Below are positions 1-9,703 of a stretch of DNA of 64,000 nucleotides, piece by piece (the stretch's first letter is position 1; every line of letters begins with the position of its first letter). The notes beneath the pieces were generated by a model that was not told the origin of the DNA, made no database searches, and was given only the letters and a program-made list of their open reading frames with translations. Source of the stretch: Caenibius sp. WL (GTDB lineage: Bacteria > Pseudomonadota > Alphaproteobacteria > Sphingomonadales > Sphingomonadaceae); assembly GCF_019803445.1 (NCBI RefSeq), contig NZ_CP081844.1, forward strand, positions 1,562,501 to 1,626,500, written 5' to 3'. Position numbers and translations under genes: made by a program.

Positions 1-999
1 ACTGGTATGCCGGGCATATTCGAAGGGCACATACAGGTTGCTACCCAATTGAAAGCCGAGATACCGGGCATTCCCCTTATTTAATGTGATCACCAGTGCT
101 TGGTCTTCGGCGAGAGAGAAATGTCCCCCGGTGTTGTACTGGCCCTGGAGTCCACCACTACCCGTTGATCGGGGGGTGGGTAATGTGTTTACCGGAATGT
201 TGAAGTTGTATTTGTAGGGTGTCTCGATCCACAGTCTGAGTGCTTTCGCGAGACCGGCCGCAGCCCTTTCAGCAAGGACTGTGTCATCGGCCTCCGGCAG
301 AGGTTGCCCATCGACCCTTTCGACTTGCAGGGACATTGGCGCCGCGCCCCAATCATCCATGGTGTCGCGGATCATCAGCAGGCTCGACCCTTCTACCAGC
401 TGGATGTAGTTCGCCCGGCCATTGGCAGGTTCGCTGCCGAGTTCGATCGTAAATGCCCCATCGGGGGTGCTTTTGAGCATCTCGGACGAAAGAGTCGCAA
501 AATTGCGGCCCAGGCGGCCACCTTCGAATGGAGCGGTATCCTTCAATTCAAACGACACGTGAGCAGCCCCACCCAAACGCCCGGTTACGCGATAACGATA
601 GGCTGGTGAGACTGGGATGAAGCGATAGATATTGTCGGGATTGACCAAGCCATACTGGGCTCCGGGGAACCCATTATAAAGCACATGAGGGCGCGACGGG
701 TCCGAATTGGCCACTACCAGCGCAACGCAATATGCCAGATCGCGAACATATGGTTCGATCTCGGTACGGTCCTTGTCCGTAAGATATCCGTGATTGGCTT
801 TGAGATAGGCGATTGATTGCCCAATCTCTCTCTGCACGACATCGCTCGCAACCAGGCGTCGAGCTTTTGCCTGGAGCCGATCTTGCTCGGCAGTCAACAA
901 TACGTGCGTATTCCGGCCTGGGGCTTCGGCCGCACTCACGAATGGCGAAAGAGTGCAGAGAAGAGCACCGGTCACGCTTGCAAACAGATAATTACGCAT
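1..999 (-). CDS. DUF1214-like exported protein, partial (3' end outside window)
   Basis: This gene is open to the left edge, so its C-terminus is not seen; 333 codons are visible. The start at 999 has GGAG six bases upstream. The N-terminus (MRNYLFASVTGALLCTLSPF, then SAAEA) looks like a cleavable signal peptide, placing the protein in the periplasm. The visible C-terminal part (HFSLAEDQALVITL, then ARYLGFQLG) resembles the DUF1214 proteins common in sphingomonad catabolic clusters; their biochemical role is not known to me. It starts 23 bases after the SDR stop and probably shares its operon with the SDR and the receptor upstream. The DUF1214 assignment rests on recalled motif similarity only. 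Confidence 0.6.
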   Translation of the reverse strand, partial: MRNYLFASVTGALLCTLSPFVSAAEAPGRNTHVLLTAEQDRLQAKARRLVASDVVQREIGQSIAYLKANHGYLTDKDRTEIEPYVRDLAYCVALVVANSDPSRPHVLYNGFPGAQYGLVNPDNIYRFIPVSPAYRYRVTGRLGGAAHVSFELKDTAPFEGGRLGRNFATLSSEMLKSTPDGAFTIELGSEPANGRANYIQLVEGSSLLMIRDTMDDWGAAPMSLQVERVDGQPLPEADDTVLAERAAAGLAKALRLWIETPYKYNFNIPVNTLPTPRSTGSGGLQGQYNTGGHFSLAEDQALVITLNKGNARYLGFQLGSNLYVPFEYARHTS

Positions 1000-1022
1000 G
1001 ATTGTCTCCGACGACCAGAATG

Positions 1023-1799
1023 TTAGATGCGTTGAGAAGAGATGTTTCCACCATCTACAACCAGCTGTGCAGCAGTGATGTAGCTCGCCTCGGCAGAAAG
1101 AAGAAAACGGACGACGCGGCCAATTTCGTGAGGTTGACCAAGCCGTTCGAGCAATATTCGTTTTTCGAAGGAGTTCGCGGGAAGTCTATCAACCGCCGGC
1201 TTGGTCATGGGAGTCATGATCAAACCAGGGGAGAGCGAATTGATCCGGATGCCGTCGCGGGCCAATCGGTCTGCCAGTGAACGAACCAGGGAAACCATCC
1301 CGCCTTTCGCGGCAGTATAAACGGGATTCATGTGGTTCCCGAGAGTGGCGTTGATTGAAGCAATGGCCACCACTGCGGAATCGGGCTGCGCCTTTAAATC
1401 CGGTAAGATTGCTTGCACCAGGAATGCCAAAGAGCGCAGATGGATTGCCATGCCCTCGTCCCAGGATTGTAGCGTAAGCCCATCGAGCGAAGCTGTATCG
1501 ACAATGCCCGCCGCGTGGACCAGGCCACCTATATTGGGCAAGCTATTGCGTGTTTGCTCGACTCCCTCGATGATCCCATCCGCGCGCCGCAAATCGATTT
1601 CGATGGCAGTCGTGGGAACATTGTATCGGGAAGCGATGGATGTTGCGGCTTCTTGGGCGCGACCCCCGTCGATATCCCAGATTGCGACCGGGCGGCCGAC
1701 CGCCGCGAGGCATTCCGCGGACGCCAGCCCAATACCAGAAGCACCACCCGTGATGATGACGCCCGTACTCGGGGTGTCGAGGCAGACATTCGGATTCAC
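1023..1799 (-). CDS. SDR family NAD(P)-dependent oxidoreductase
   Basis: A classical short-chain dehydrogenase of about 258 residues. It carries the nucleotide-binding motif TGGASGIG near the N-terminus, an HAAG motif, a serine in the IASIN segment and the catalytic YTAAK motif. The C-terminus (VVDGGN) is also typical. The likely reaction is NAD(P)-linked oxidation of a hydroxyl group on the compound taken up by the neighbouring receptor; the substrate is unknown. No ATG is available. I chose the GTG at 1799 because GGAG lies eight bases before it; an upstream GTG at 1817 has no clear ribosome site. The gene sits 47 bases after the receptor stop, so co-transcription is likely. Confidence 0.9.
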   Translation of the reverse strand: MNPNVCLDTPSTGVIITGGASGIGLASAECLAAVGRPVAIWDIDGGRAQEAATSIASRYNVPTTAIEIDLRRADGIIEGVEQTRNSLPNIGGLVHAAGIVDTASLDGLTLQSWDEGMAIHLRSLAFLVQAILPDLKAQPDSAVVAIASINATLGNHMNPVYTAAKGGMVSLVRSLADRLARDGIRINSLSPGLIMTPMTKPAVDRLPANSFEKRILLERLGQPHEIGRVVRFLLSAEASYITAAQLVVDGGNISSQRI

Positions 1800-1846
1800 G
1801 ATACTTACTCCGTTCACATTTGCTCTGCTTCGGAAACTATTGAAAT

Positions 1847-4018
1847 TCAGAACTCAAAGGACAGTTCGACGCCGTATGTCCGAGGTTCGCCATAGATCGC
1901 AGCCGGAACAAACCCCTGATAATGGGCTATATAATACTTTTTGCCCGTGAGATTTTTGCCGAACGCCGAAAGCTTCCATTTACCAAAGCCGATGGGAATG
2001 TCGGACAGGCTTAGGCGTGCATTAAGCAATCCATAGTCGCCAATGATGTAGCGTGGATCGCCGGTGGCCGTGTATTTCTTGCTTTGATAATAATAGTCCA
2101 CATAGAGCGAAGGCGTGCCTGCTCCAGTTTCAGGAAAGATATATTCCAGATTGCTGGAAATGGTGTGCTTTGGCGCTTCGACGTAGGTATAGCGGCTGGT
2201 GATGTCGTTGCCGGCCAGGTCGACGATCTTGCGATACTTTGCATCCAGATAGGCGTAGCTCAACCCCAAGGTCAAAGCGTGCACCGGACGCAAAGTAATA
2301 TCGGCTTCGATCCCCTTGATACGCGCCTTGCCCGCATTGAAGACATCGGTCAGCCCAGGGTTGAGCGGATCGACCTGAACGTTGGTCTGAATATCCCTGT
2401 AGTCGAGTTGATAGGCCGCAAGATTCAAGCGCAGGCGCCGGTCAAACAGCTCCGACTTGAGGCCGATTTCGTAGGAATTTAGCGTTTCCGGGTCATATCC
2501 AGCATTGAAGCGATCGATCGTAGAGGCCCGAATGTTGTATCCCCCCGTTTTATAGCCACGGGCATACTTTGCGTAGATGTTGATATTTTTCGATGCTTCA
2601 TAACCGATGACGAAGCTGGGGCTCACATTGGTGAAATTGCGATCTCCTTCGCCTCGTGGCCCCACCACGATCGGCCCATTGCTCGGCACCCGGTTCTGTT
2701 GCAGCGTCGCACGGCGTTCATCACGCGACCAGCGCAGACCTCCGGTCAAATAAAGACCTTCGAGCGCGGCAGGACGGAGTGTGGCCTGAGCATACAGCGC
2801 ATAGGCATTGTTCTTGATCGTGATTGCCCGGTCTGTGCGGGGTTGGGTGAGAATGCTAGTCTGATCAAAGCTATGGGCACTTTCGCGAAAGTAATAGGCG
2901 CCCAGCACATATTCGAGCCGCCCATCCATCAAATTCCCTATAGCCTGGACTTCTTGGGTGAATTGTTTCTGATTCTGATCGAAGCGGCTCAATGTGACAG
3001 GGAAAGGCCCGAGGACTCCCGTAAAGCTGTTCTGGTTCGAGAAATTGTGCAGTTTGCGATAGCCGGTGATCGACTTCAGCGTCAGATCATCTCCAAGTTC
3101 CCAACTCAATGTGAGGTTGTGCCCTTGGGCCGTAACATCATTAGGGAGGAGATCGTTGACGAAAACCGAACCCGATTTGGGGCGATCCGCCACACTAGGA
3201 TAAAATGGAACGTTCAGAACGAACGAAGGCGTATCGTTAATATCCGAACGGTCATACGCGTAGCGCACATCGAGCGTATCCGTCGGTTGCCAATGAACGG
3301 CGGCCCTGTAGGCGTCGCGCCGCTGATCTCCCCAGCGTTTCACTCCCGTTCCGGCATTTTTCACGAAGCCATTTTTTTGAGCATGAAGATAACCCAGCTC
3401 GATGGCGAGCTTATCGCCAATGGGCACATTGAGGCGTGTACGCGAACGGAACTGGTTGTAATTGCCCAGCGTGAAGGTTTGGGCACCGCCGAACTCACCT
3501 AGCTCCGGCGCCTTGGTGATATAGTTGATCGCGCCGCCGGTGGCATTTCGCCCGTAAAGCGAACCCTGCGGTCCGCGCAGCACTTCGATCCGCTCGATAT
3601 TTGCCAGATCGCTTGCGAGCCCTTGGCTGCGCGCGACGTAGACACCATCAAGATAGACTGCGACAGACGGGTCGGCCGTGAGCTGATCGTCGTTATTGCC
3701 CACACCGCGAATGAAAACACGAGCGGTCACCGAACTGTTGGGGTGAGGTGTGACCTGAAGACTGGGCACAGCAGAGCGGAGATCAGTGATGTCATTGATA
3801 CCCTTGTTCTCCAGGGCCCGGCTGGAAAGCGCGGCAATGGAGATCGGCGTATCCTGGAGGCTTTCCTCGCGTTTCTGCGCCGTAACAATGATTTCATCTA
3901 CACCCTGATTCTGCTCCGCCGTCGCCGTAACCGCGGAGGACTGTGCGAGAGCATTGCTCGATATCGTGGATGCAAGCGTGACGAAGGCGCACGCCATCGC
4001 CGAGCGAAAGTAAGCCAT
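1847..4018 (-). CDS. TonB-dependent receptor
   Basis: An outer-membrane active transporter of about 723 residues. The start at 4018 is preceded by AGGAGAGGGAAG and followed by a signal peptide ending ASTISSNALAQ. A TonB-box-like DEIIVTAQKR comes next, then the plug domain (VFIRGVGN, LDGVYVARSQG, IEVLRGPQGSLYGRNATGGA) and a 22-strand-type barrel ending in a terminal Phe (YGVELSFEF). The plug type is the large sphingomonad family used for organic substrates rather than classic siderophore receptors. The partner genes (SDR, DUF1214-like) suggest uptake of a carbon compound. A longer reading from 4093 would put 25 residues before the signal peptide and is unlikely. Confidence 0.93.
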   Translation of the reverse strand: MAYFRSAMACAFVTLASTISSNALAQSSAVTATAEQNQGVDEIIVTAQKREESLQDTPISIAALSSRALENKGINDITDLRSAVPSLQVTPHPNSSVTARVFIRGVGNNDDQLTADPSVAVYLDGVYVARSQGLASDLANIERIEVLRGPQGSLYGRNATGGAINYITKAPELGEFGGAQTFTLGNYNQFRSRTRLNVPIGDKLAIELGYLHAQKNGFVKNAGTGVKRWGDQRRDAYRAAVHWQPTDTLDVRYAYDRSDINDTPSFVLNVPFYPSVADRPKSGSVFVNDLLPNDVTAQGHNLTLSWELGDDLTLKSITGYRKLHNFSNQNSFTGVLGPFPVTLSRFDQNQKQFTQEVQAIGNLMDGRLEYVLGAYYFRESAHSFDQTSILTQPRTDRAITIKNNAYALYAQATLRPAALEGLYLTGGLRWSRDERRATLQQNRVPSNGPIVVGPRGEGDRNFTNVSPSFVIGYEASKNINIYAKYARGYKTGGYNIRASTIDRFNAGYDPETLNSYEIGLKSELFDRRLRLNLAAYQLDYRDIQTNVQVDPLNPGLTDVFNAGKARIKGIEADITLRPVHALTLGLSYAYLDAKYRKIVDLAGNDITSRYTYVEAPKHTISSNLEYIFPETGAGTPSLYVDYYYQSKKYTATGDPRYIIGDYGLLNARLSLSDIPIGFGKWKLSAFGKNLTGKKYYIAHYQGFVPAAIYGEPRTYGVELSFEF

Positions 4019-4163
4019 CTTCCCTCTCCTGGAACCAAATGCCTTGGTGATGTCCGCCGATGTTCGATTTCGCGGCTCAATTTGTGCTGGCAATCTTGCG
4101 CTTGGAACGGCCTAACGTAAATGACAGAATAGACCAAAGATAACGACGAAATGGACCATCGAT

Positions 4164-5225
4164 ATGGCCAAGCATCTCAGTCAACCCGCCCGCCCGCTGC
4201 CTTCCGCAGAGGTGGCTCGCGCCTTGCTGCTCAAGGTTGCCGAAGCTGGAGAAGATGCGAGCGCTATACTGCGGAATGCAGGGTTGCCGGGCCTGTGTGC
4301 CCGCTGGCGTAGAATGAATGCACGCACCCGGCTGACGCAGGAGCAGTTCATCTCGATCTACCGGGAATGCGTCGTCATCCTGGACCGTTATGCGAGGATC
4401 GATACGGGGTTAAAGCCGCTTGAGCGCATAGAATATGAAATGCTTTGCCATTGTCTCATCACGTGCGACACACTGGCTGAGGTGATCGAGCGTGCGGCTT
4501 CTTTCTCCGCCATGATACAGCACCGGGCAGGTGAGATAGCGCTCGAGATATTGGGCGATCGAGCCGAGTTCAAAATGGGCTCATTCAGAGTAAAGCACGA
4601 TGTCAGTGCTTTCCTTTCAGACATCACGGGGCTTTACGCTTACCATCGCCTGTTCGGCTGGCTGATCGGAGAGGACATTGAGCCGCTCACGATCGAGATG
4701 GTCTATCGGAAATTCATGGAGGATGATCCAGTTGCGCACTTGGTCCCCCACCAGATATTCTATGATTGTCCAGGAAATGCGCTGATCTTTCCAGCACGCT
4801 ATCTGGGATATCGCGTCATTCGATCTCCATCGGAGCTACGGGAGCTTTTGAAGAACTTTCCGTTCGACCTGACCGCAATGCAATCGCGTCAAACCCAGAT
4901 GTCGGAACGTGTCAGAGGTCTTTTCAGCGCGGCCCTTGCGCAACGCAAGACGCCCCCCACGACCGCAGAACTGGCCGACCAATTCAGCATCAGTCCGACC
5001 ACACTAAAACGTCGTTTGGCGGATGAAGGGACTTCCATAAAGATGATCAAGGAGCGCTGCCGTCACGAGATCGCGCTGATGCTGCTTTCGGAGGAGCACC
5101 TTTCACTCAACGAGGTTGCTGCCCGGGTCGGATTGAGTGATACCACCGCATTTAGCCGCGCATTTCGGCAATGGCAGGGGCAATCTCCCACCGAATATCG
5201 TCGCTCAACGGGACGCGTGTTATAG
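4164..5225 (+). CDS. AraC family transcriptional regulator (divergent from receptor)
   Basis: A 353-residue regulator. Residues of about 20-200 match the Arabinose_bd-type N-terminal domain seen in OruR/ArgR-like AraC proteins. Residues of about 240-345 form the paired helix-turn-helix: ELADQFSISPTTLKRRL is the first recognition region and LSLNEVAARVGLSDTTAFSR the second. It is divergent from the receptor at 1847-4018, with 145 bases between the start codons, so it most likely controls the receptor-SDR-DUF1214 operon. The start ATG lacks a strong ribosome site. The inducer is unknown; it could be the imported compound or a product of its oxidation. Confidence 0.9.
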   Translation: MAKHLSQPARPLPSAEVARALLLKVAEAGEDASAILRNAGLPGLCARWRRMNARTRLTQEQFISIYRECVVILDRYARIDTGLKPLERIEYEMLCHCLITCDTLAEVIERAASFSAMIQHRAGEIALEILGDRAEFKMGSFRVKHDVSAFLSDITGLYAYHRLFGWLIGEDIEPLTIEMVYRKFMEDDPVAHLVPHQIFYDCPGNALIFPARYLGYRVIRSPSELRELLKNFPFDLTAMQSRQTQMSERVRGLFSAALAQRKTPPTTAELADQFSISPTTLKRRLADEGTSIKMIKERCRHEIALMLLSEEHLSLNEVAARVGLSDTTAFSRAFRQWQGQSPTEYRRSTGRVL

Positions 5226-5576
5226 GCCGGTCTCGATACGCCGATATAGCCGACATTCAGCAGTTCAGATTGGTCCGATACCGGCCTTTCATTCATCATG
5301 ATGCCCGAGCGACTAAAGTAGCGCAAGGGGCAGGAGCGGATTAGCTCACGTCCGTTGCGCCAACCACGTTGGAGAGGTGTGTTGAATGGCTCGGCAATAG
5401 ATTCCCGCGTTCCATGGCATGCGCACGAACTGTTTCAGGGACTGGATGCGCTCGTGTTGGAGCAATATGTCTCCAGCTACAAGATCGATCGTCGCGAAAA
5501 AGCCGGAAGGGCAAGCCCAAAAGAGCCTGATCATAACCTGCAGAGCAACCTGCATTGAGATCCTCATGTGCCTGAA
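5226..5576. other. Intergenic region with inverted repeat
   Basis: There is no convincing gene in these 351 bases between the AraC stop and the end of the siderophore receptor. An imperfect inverted repeat pairs 5224-5235 with 5276-5287 (AGGCCGGT arms, one mismatch within 12), separated by 40 bases. It could be a weak transcription end for one or both converging genes. Short reading frames here have no ribosome site or recognisable content. Confidence 0.4.
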
Positions 5577-7679
5577 TCAGAAACGCAGACCCACGGTCCC
5601 CATTACGTTGCGCGGCGCAGCCATAAAACAATCGCCCCGTGCAAGGCAGGAAGCAAAATTTCTGTTGTTCAGTAAGTTGGTCGCATTGAGAGCGAAGCGC
5701 CATTTGTCCCAAGTGATTTCTGCAAGGGCATCGATGGTGGTGCGGGACGGGGTGATGACCGAATAGAGTTCACCGCTAGGAATGGCGGGATTGAGCCCGT
5801 AGGGATCGAGGGGACCAGTCGACTTGCTGTTGCTGTTATAAACCACGCCTGCACCAAGACGCAAACGTGCACGTTCCGTCAGATCAAAGCTCTTGGTCGA
5901 CCAGATCGATGCGGTGTGGCGCGGCATATAGTCCAGGCTCGTGTCCACCTCCGAGCGGAGCTTGCTGTAACCATAGTTGAGCAGCAGTTCGAAATTTTCG
6001 GGCAGGGTATAGCTCGCCTCAAATTCGATGCCCTTGGTTTTCAACTTGCCGGACTGGCTCGTTGCGCCATTCGACAGATAGAGGACGCGGTTCTGCTCTT
6101 TGATCTTGAAGGCTGTGACCGTAACCAGCGCACGACGGGTCGGCTGCCACTTGAAGCCGACCTCGTACTGAGTGCCGCTCTGGGGCTTATAAGGATTGCC
6201 AAAGGTGCCGTCCCCGTTGTCGATGGATCCGGCAATCGGGAGAAAGCTCTCAGTATAGCTGAAGAAGGGCGAGAAACCTGCACCGATCTCGCCGATGATG
6301 CCGGCCCGAAACGTGGTGGCATTGTCAGTGTTTCCCGAGGAGTGCTTCACATGATCGCGGCGGCCGCCCACAACAACCGAGACGCGGTCGAAGAAGCGGA
6401 TTTGATCCTGCACGTAGACGCCCAACTGTTTCTGACTTTCGGAGCTGAAGGGGCCGCTGGGGTCGTAAGTGAGCAGCGCATCGTAATCGATATCATAGAT
6501 GTCGACGATTTCTGAACCACCAGCGTATCGCTTGCGAACCTTGTTCCAACTGTAGTCGATGCCGATGAGCATCGTGTGCTCAATGTGGTCGCCAGTATGG
6601 AACTTGAACTGCAGGTTGTTGTCGGTCGAGAAGACATTCATCCGTGCATCGCTGGCATCGGCAGAAAGGCCGATAGTCCGACCATCCGCACCGTAAACTG
6701 CGAAAGGATCGGTCGGGTTGGTGTAACTGTCTGCGTAATGGGTGAAATATTCAAGGTCGCTATCGATGTAGCGGGCCTTGAGGCTGAGCCAGACGTTGTC
6801 CGAGAAGTTGTGGGTGATCGAGGCACCGCCCTGAAGCGAGCGGCCGTTATAACGATCCCATCCTGCTTTCCCGACGAAGGTGTAGCGATCAAGCTTTCCA
6901 TCGGGGTTGGACGGGTTCGGATGGAACGTGCCTACGATCGGCAAAAACTGCGAAGTCGATCCAGTATCGTCCTCTTGATAGAGGCCGGTCAGCACGATGT
7001 CGGTATCGGGTGTGGGCTGCCAGCGCAGCGATGGAGCGAACATCACGCGATCGTCGGGAACATGATCGACATAAGTGTCAGCTTTGCGGACGCGGCCAAC
7101 TGCGCGAATGGCCAAAGTATCGCTAAGCGCAATATTGACGTCGCCCAGCGCTTCCTTGCGGTCATAGCTGCCATAGACGAGGGAAAGTTCCCCTCCTGTT
7201 CTGAACTCCGGGGTCTTGGAGACGAGATTGACCAAGCCGCCAATTGAGCCTTGGCCAAAGAGCACAGACGCAGGCCCGCGCACGATCTCCACGCGGGAGA
7301 AATTGTAGGGGTCCGCCGTGATGCTGGCATAATAGGAAAATATGTCGCGCATGCCATCGCGGAACTGGAGCGCATCGAGGCCGCGGACATTGAAGCCATC
7401 TACACGGGTATCGCGGCCATAGGGGTTGGCCAGGACGCCAGCGGCATACTTAACCGTATCGCTGATGCTGATCGCGCCTTGTGCGGTGAATTGGTCCGAG
7501 GTGATGATCGTGATTGGTTGGGGCAACTCGATAAGCGGCGTCTGGGTTTTTGTACCGGCGTTCGCGGCGGTTACGACGATTTCATCACGGGGTGCTTGTG
7601 CATCCGTGCTGTCATCGGCCCATGCCGGCTGAGTGACCAACACGCCGGCGAACCCGGCCATCACCATCATTTTGTTCAT
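5577..7679 (-). CDS. TonB-dependent siderophore receptor
   Basis: A 700-residue outer-membrane receptor of the ferric-siderophore (FhuA/FpvA-like) class. The start at 7679 (MNKMMVMAGFAGVLV) has AGGG upstream and opens a signal peptide ending PAWA. Then come DEIVVTA, a plug with VDGFNVRGLDALQFRDGM and VEIVRGPASVLFGQGSIGG, and a barrel ending MGTVGLRF. The plug (ITIITSDQF, SISDTVKYAAGV) is the siderophore-receptor type, unlike the other receptors in this window. It is divergent from a DUF3649-PepSY-DUF3325 operon, the usual partner set for ferric-siderophore uptake. Iron-responsive control through the palindrome at 7724-7748 is inferred. Confidence 0.93.
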   Translation of the reverse strand: MNKMMVMAGFAGVLVTQPAWADDSTDAQAPRDEIVVTAANAGTKTQTPLIELPQPITIITSDQFTAQGAISISDTVKYAAGVLANPYGRDTRVDGFNVRGLDALQFRDGMRDIFSYYASITADPYNFSRVEIVRGPASVLFGQGSIGGLVNLVSKTPEFRTGGELSLVYGSYDRKEALGDVNIALSDTLAIRAVGRVRKADTYVDHVPDDRVMFAPSLRWQPTPDTDIVLTGLYQEDDTGSTSQFLPIVGTFHPNPSNPDGKLDRYTFVGKAGWDRYNGRSLQGGASITHNFSDNVWLSLKARYIDSDLEYFTHYADSYTNPTDPFAVYGADGRTIGLSADASDARMNVFSTDNNLQFKFHTGDHIEHTMLIGIDYSWNKVRKRYAGGSEIVDIYDIDYDALLTYDPSGPFSSESQKQLGVYVQDQIRFFDRVSVVVGGRRDHVKHSSGNTDNATTFRAGIIGEIGAGFSPFFSYTESFLPIAGSIDNGDGTFGNPYKPQSGTQYEVGFKWQPTRRALVTVTAFKIKEQNRVLYLSNGATSQSGKLKTKGIEFEASYTLPENFELLLNYGYSKLRSEVDTSLDYMPRHTASIWSTKSFDLTERARLRLGAGVVYNSNSKSTGPLDPYGLNPAIPSGELYSVITPSRTTIDALAEITWDKWRFALNATNLLNNRNFASCLARGDCFMAAPRNVMGTVGLRF

Positions 7680-7723
7680 CACGCACCCTTGTTGAGTCTC
7701 CAGCAGGGCTGTGGTCTTATATA

Positions 7724-7748
7724 ATTGCGATAGATTATCAATAGCAAT
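7724..7748. promoter_or_regulatory. 25-bp near-palindrome, candidate Fur-type operator
   Basis: The arms ATTGC and GCAAT close a 25-base element whose two halves match at all but the central base and two base pairs. Its core contains TGATAAT, as in a 7-1-7 Fur site. It lies between the divergent siderophore receptor and the DUF3649 gene, 45 bases upstream of the receptor start and 33 bases before the other start, so one repressor could control both. Which iron regulator binds (Fur, Irr or another) is inference. Confidence 0.6.
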
Positions 7749-7781
7749 TCCCTTGTTAATATTGCTTCGCTGTATTATTCG

Positions 7782-8114
7782 GTGCCAATGCATCGAAGGG
7801 CTACCACCACCTCGTCTCGTTCCTGGCGCTCATGGGCGCGGATTGTTCTTGCCGGGCCCGTGGCGATCATCGTGGCGCTCACGCTTTTGGCCGGGATGCC
7901 ACTCTGGCTACCGGGCGGTGCGGCGGGCATTGATAATCTGGTGTTCCCACTTGTTTTCGCGCCACTCATCTGGGCCGCGCTGTTCTTCCATGCTTGTCTG
8001 GACCCCCGCGTCGGGCGCGTGGCGCTGGTGGCCGCCGTGCTGTTCCTTATGCACGGCGGCTTGGTTGTATCGCGTTTCATGGGCGAAGCGCAGGTGGTGG
8101 AGCAGATCCCATGA
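7782..8114 (+). CDS. DUF3649-like small inner-membrane protein of iron uptake operon
   Basis: A 110-residue membrane protein with three predicted hydrophobic segments at about 22-42, 50-68 and 78-98. Its size and its place directly before a PepSY protein and a DUF3325 protein match the DUF3649 iron-uptake family. Its stop overlaps the next start (ATGA), indicating translational coupling. The exact role is unknown; it is probably an accessory part of an inner-membrane step that handles the ferric siderophore. An alternative internal ATG at residue 3 cannot be excluded. Confidence 0.75.
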   Translation: MPMHRRATTTSSRSWRSWARIVLAGPVAIIVALTLLAGMPLWLPGGAAGIDNLVFPLVFAPLIWAALFFHACLDPRVGRVALVAAVLFLMHGGLVVSRFMGEAQVVEQIP

Positions 8115-9703
8115 TCCATCTCAAAAAAGATGAGACCAAGACAATGGTCGCGGTGCACGGCTGGTCCGGCATTCTCCTTGGCCTGTTGCTCTATGCGGTG
8201 GTCCTGACGGGTACGGCTGCCGTCTTTGCCCATGAAATTGGCGCTTGGTCAGCAGGCCATGTCGCGACCCGTTCCGCCTTCGACAAGCCGATCGATGCCA
8301 GCGTTCGCCAACTCTCCGCCATGACGCCTCCGCAGTTTCGCGAGGCGGTCAACCTGTTCGAGATTGGCGATCATGGCCTTGGGGTTTTCTTTCATCGCCA
8401 TGAACTTGATGCGAAGGGGATGCCGGTCGAGCGCGGTATCTATTATCAACTCGACAATGCTGGGCGCATTGATCGCATCGCGCGTGGGACGACCGAGGAA
8501 GTCTTTGGTCCGCGTAACGATGATGCGCTTAGCAGTTTCCTGGTCGATACCCATGTCCATCTGCATGTCCCTGATCCCTGGGGGCTTCTGCTGACCGGGA
8601 TATTGGGCCTCGCCATGCTGGTTGCGGCGATCTCTGGTCTGCTGATCCATCGGCACCTGTTCAAAGATATCTTCACCTTGCGTCGCCGAGCCAATCCAGT
8701 TCTGGTCGATCGGGACAAGCACAGTGTGGCCGGCACCTGGAGCCTGCCCTTCGCTTTCATTCTCGCCTTTACCGGCAGTTTTTTCTCTTTTTTCGGAACC
8801 ATCGGGGTACCCGTGGTGGCGATGGCGGCGTTCAGCGGTGACGTTGAAGCACTAAGCGAAACGGTATTTGGCAATCGTGAGAAGCCCGATCCGCGGCCCC
8901 ACATTATCGGTAATCTCGACCTTGTTACATCGGATGCTACACGCCGTATGGGGGAAATTCCTACCTTCATTGCAATCGAGAACTTCGGTCGCGCCGATGC
9001 GGAGATCACGACCTTTCACAATCCCAGAACCGGCGAGATCAAACCGGTTACTTTGCTCTACGATGGCGTAACTGCGGCCTTTAAACGGACGAAGCCGACC
9101 GTTGGCACACGCGAATCGGCGGGCGGGACGCTGGCCGGAATCATGGGACCGCTTCATTTTGGAAACTTCGCCGGGGTGTTGTCGAAGGCGATCTGGTTCG
9201 GCCTTGGCTTCGCCATGTGCTATGTGACGTTCACGGGAATGCGGCTATGGGTGGTTCGCCGAAAGGACGATGCACGCTCACTAGCATGGCTCGAACGTAC
9301 CTTGACCGTCGTCGGCTTTGGTTTGCCATTCGGCCTCGTAATCTCCGCAGCAGCCTTCCTGATTACAATGCCGCTTGGTTCTGCCGTATACTGGACGACC
9401 GCCGCATTCCTGATTGCATCTATCACCGCGATTCTAGCCGGTATTTTTGCTCCTTCGAACGAGCTACTGACGCAGATGCTGAAGGGCGCAACGGGTGTGG
9501 TAATGTTCACTTTGCCGTTTCTTCGCCTTGCCGTCGCAGGCGGTCCGGATTGGTATCGAGCTCTTGCTGTCGGGCAACCGGCTATTGTCGCACTCGACAT
9601 TGCTTTTGTTGTGGCCGGGCTCTGGCTGCTCCGTGGATGCTGGATAGCAACCCGGACTCCACGTCGATCCGGGTCCTTCACCAGTGCGGCGATAGAAGCA
9701 TGA
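8111..9703 (+). CDS. PepSY-associated TM helix protein, putative ferric-siderophore reductase
   Basis: A 530-residue inner-membrane protein. The start at 8111 overlaps the previous stop. Visible features are the first TM helix (GWSGILLGLLLYAVVLTGT), a periplasmic region with DTHVHLHVPDPWG, a second TM pair around LLTGILGLAMLVAAISGLLIH, a long soluble part, and four further helices near the C-terminus. PepSY-TM proteins of this type (FoxB-like) are proposed to reduce iron in ferric siderophores at the inner membrane using membrane-bound haem; conserved His residues in helices are consistent with that. The context next to a siderophore receptor supports the role. The size is normal for the family. 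Confidence 0.88.
   Translation: MIHLKKDETKTMVAVHGWSGILLGLLLYAVVLTGTAAVFAHEIGAWSAGHVATRSAFDKPIDASVRQLSAMTPPQFREAVNLFEIGDHGLGVFFHRHELDAKGMPVERGIYYQLDNAGRIDRIARGTTEEVFGPRNDDALSSFLVDTHVHLHVPDPWGLLLTGILGLAMLVAAISGLLIHRHLFKDIFTLRRRANPVLVDRDKHSVAGTWSLPFAFILAFTGSFFSFFGTIGVPVVAMAAFSGDVEALSETVFGNREKPDPRPHIIGNLDLVTSDATRRMGEIPTFIAIENFGRADAEITTFHNPRTGEIKPVTLLYDGVTAAFKRTKPTVGTRESAGGTLAGIMGPLHFGNFAGVLSKAIWFGLGFAMCYVTFTGMRLWVVRRKDDARSLAWLERTLTVVGFGLPFGLVISAAAFLITMPLGSAVYWTTAAFLIASITAILAGIFAPSNELLTQMLKGATGVVMFTLPFLRLAVAGGPDWYRALAVGQPAIVALDIAFVVAGLWLLRGCWIATRTPRRSGSFTSAAIEA

Noticed and set aside
5341-5712. 123-codon minus-strand frame after the AraC gene
   Set aside because: It overlaps the receptor C-terminus in another phase, has no domain, and lies in a gene-poor spacer.
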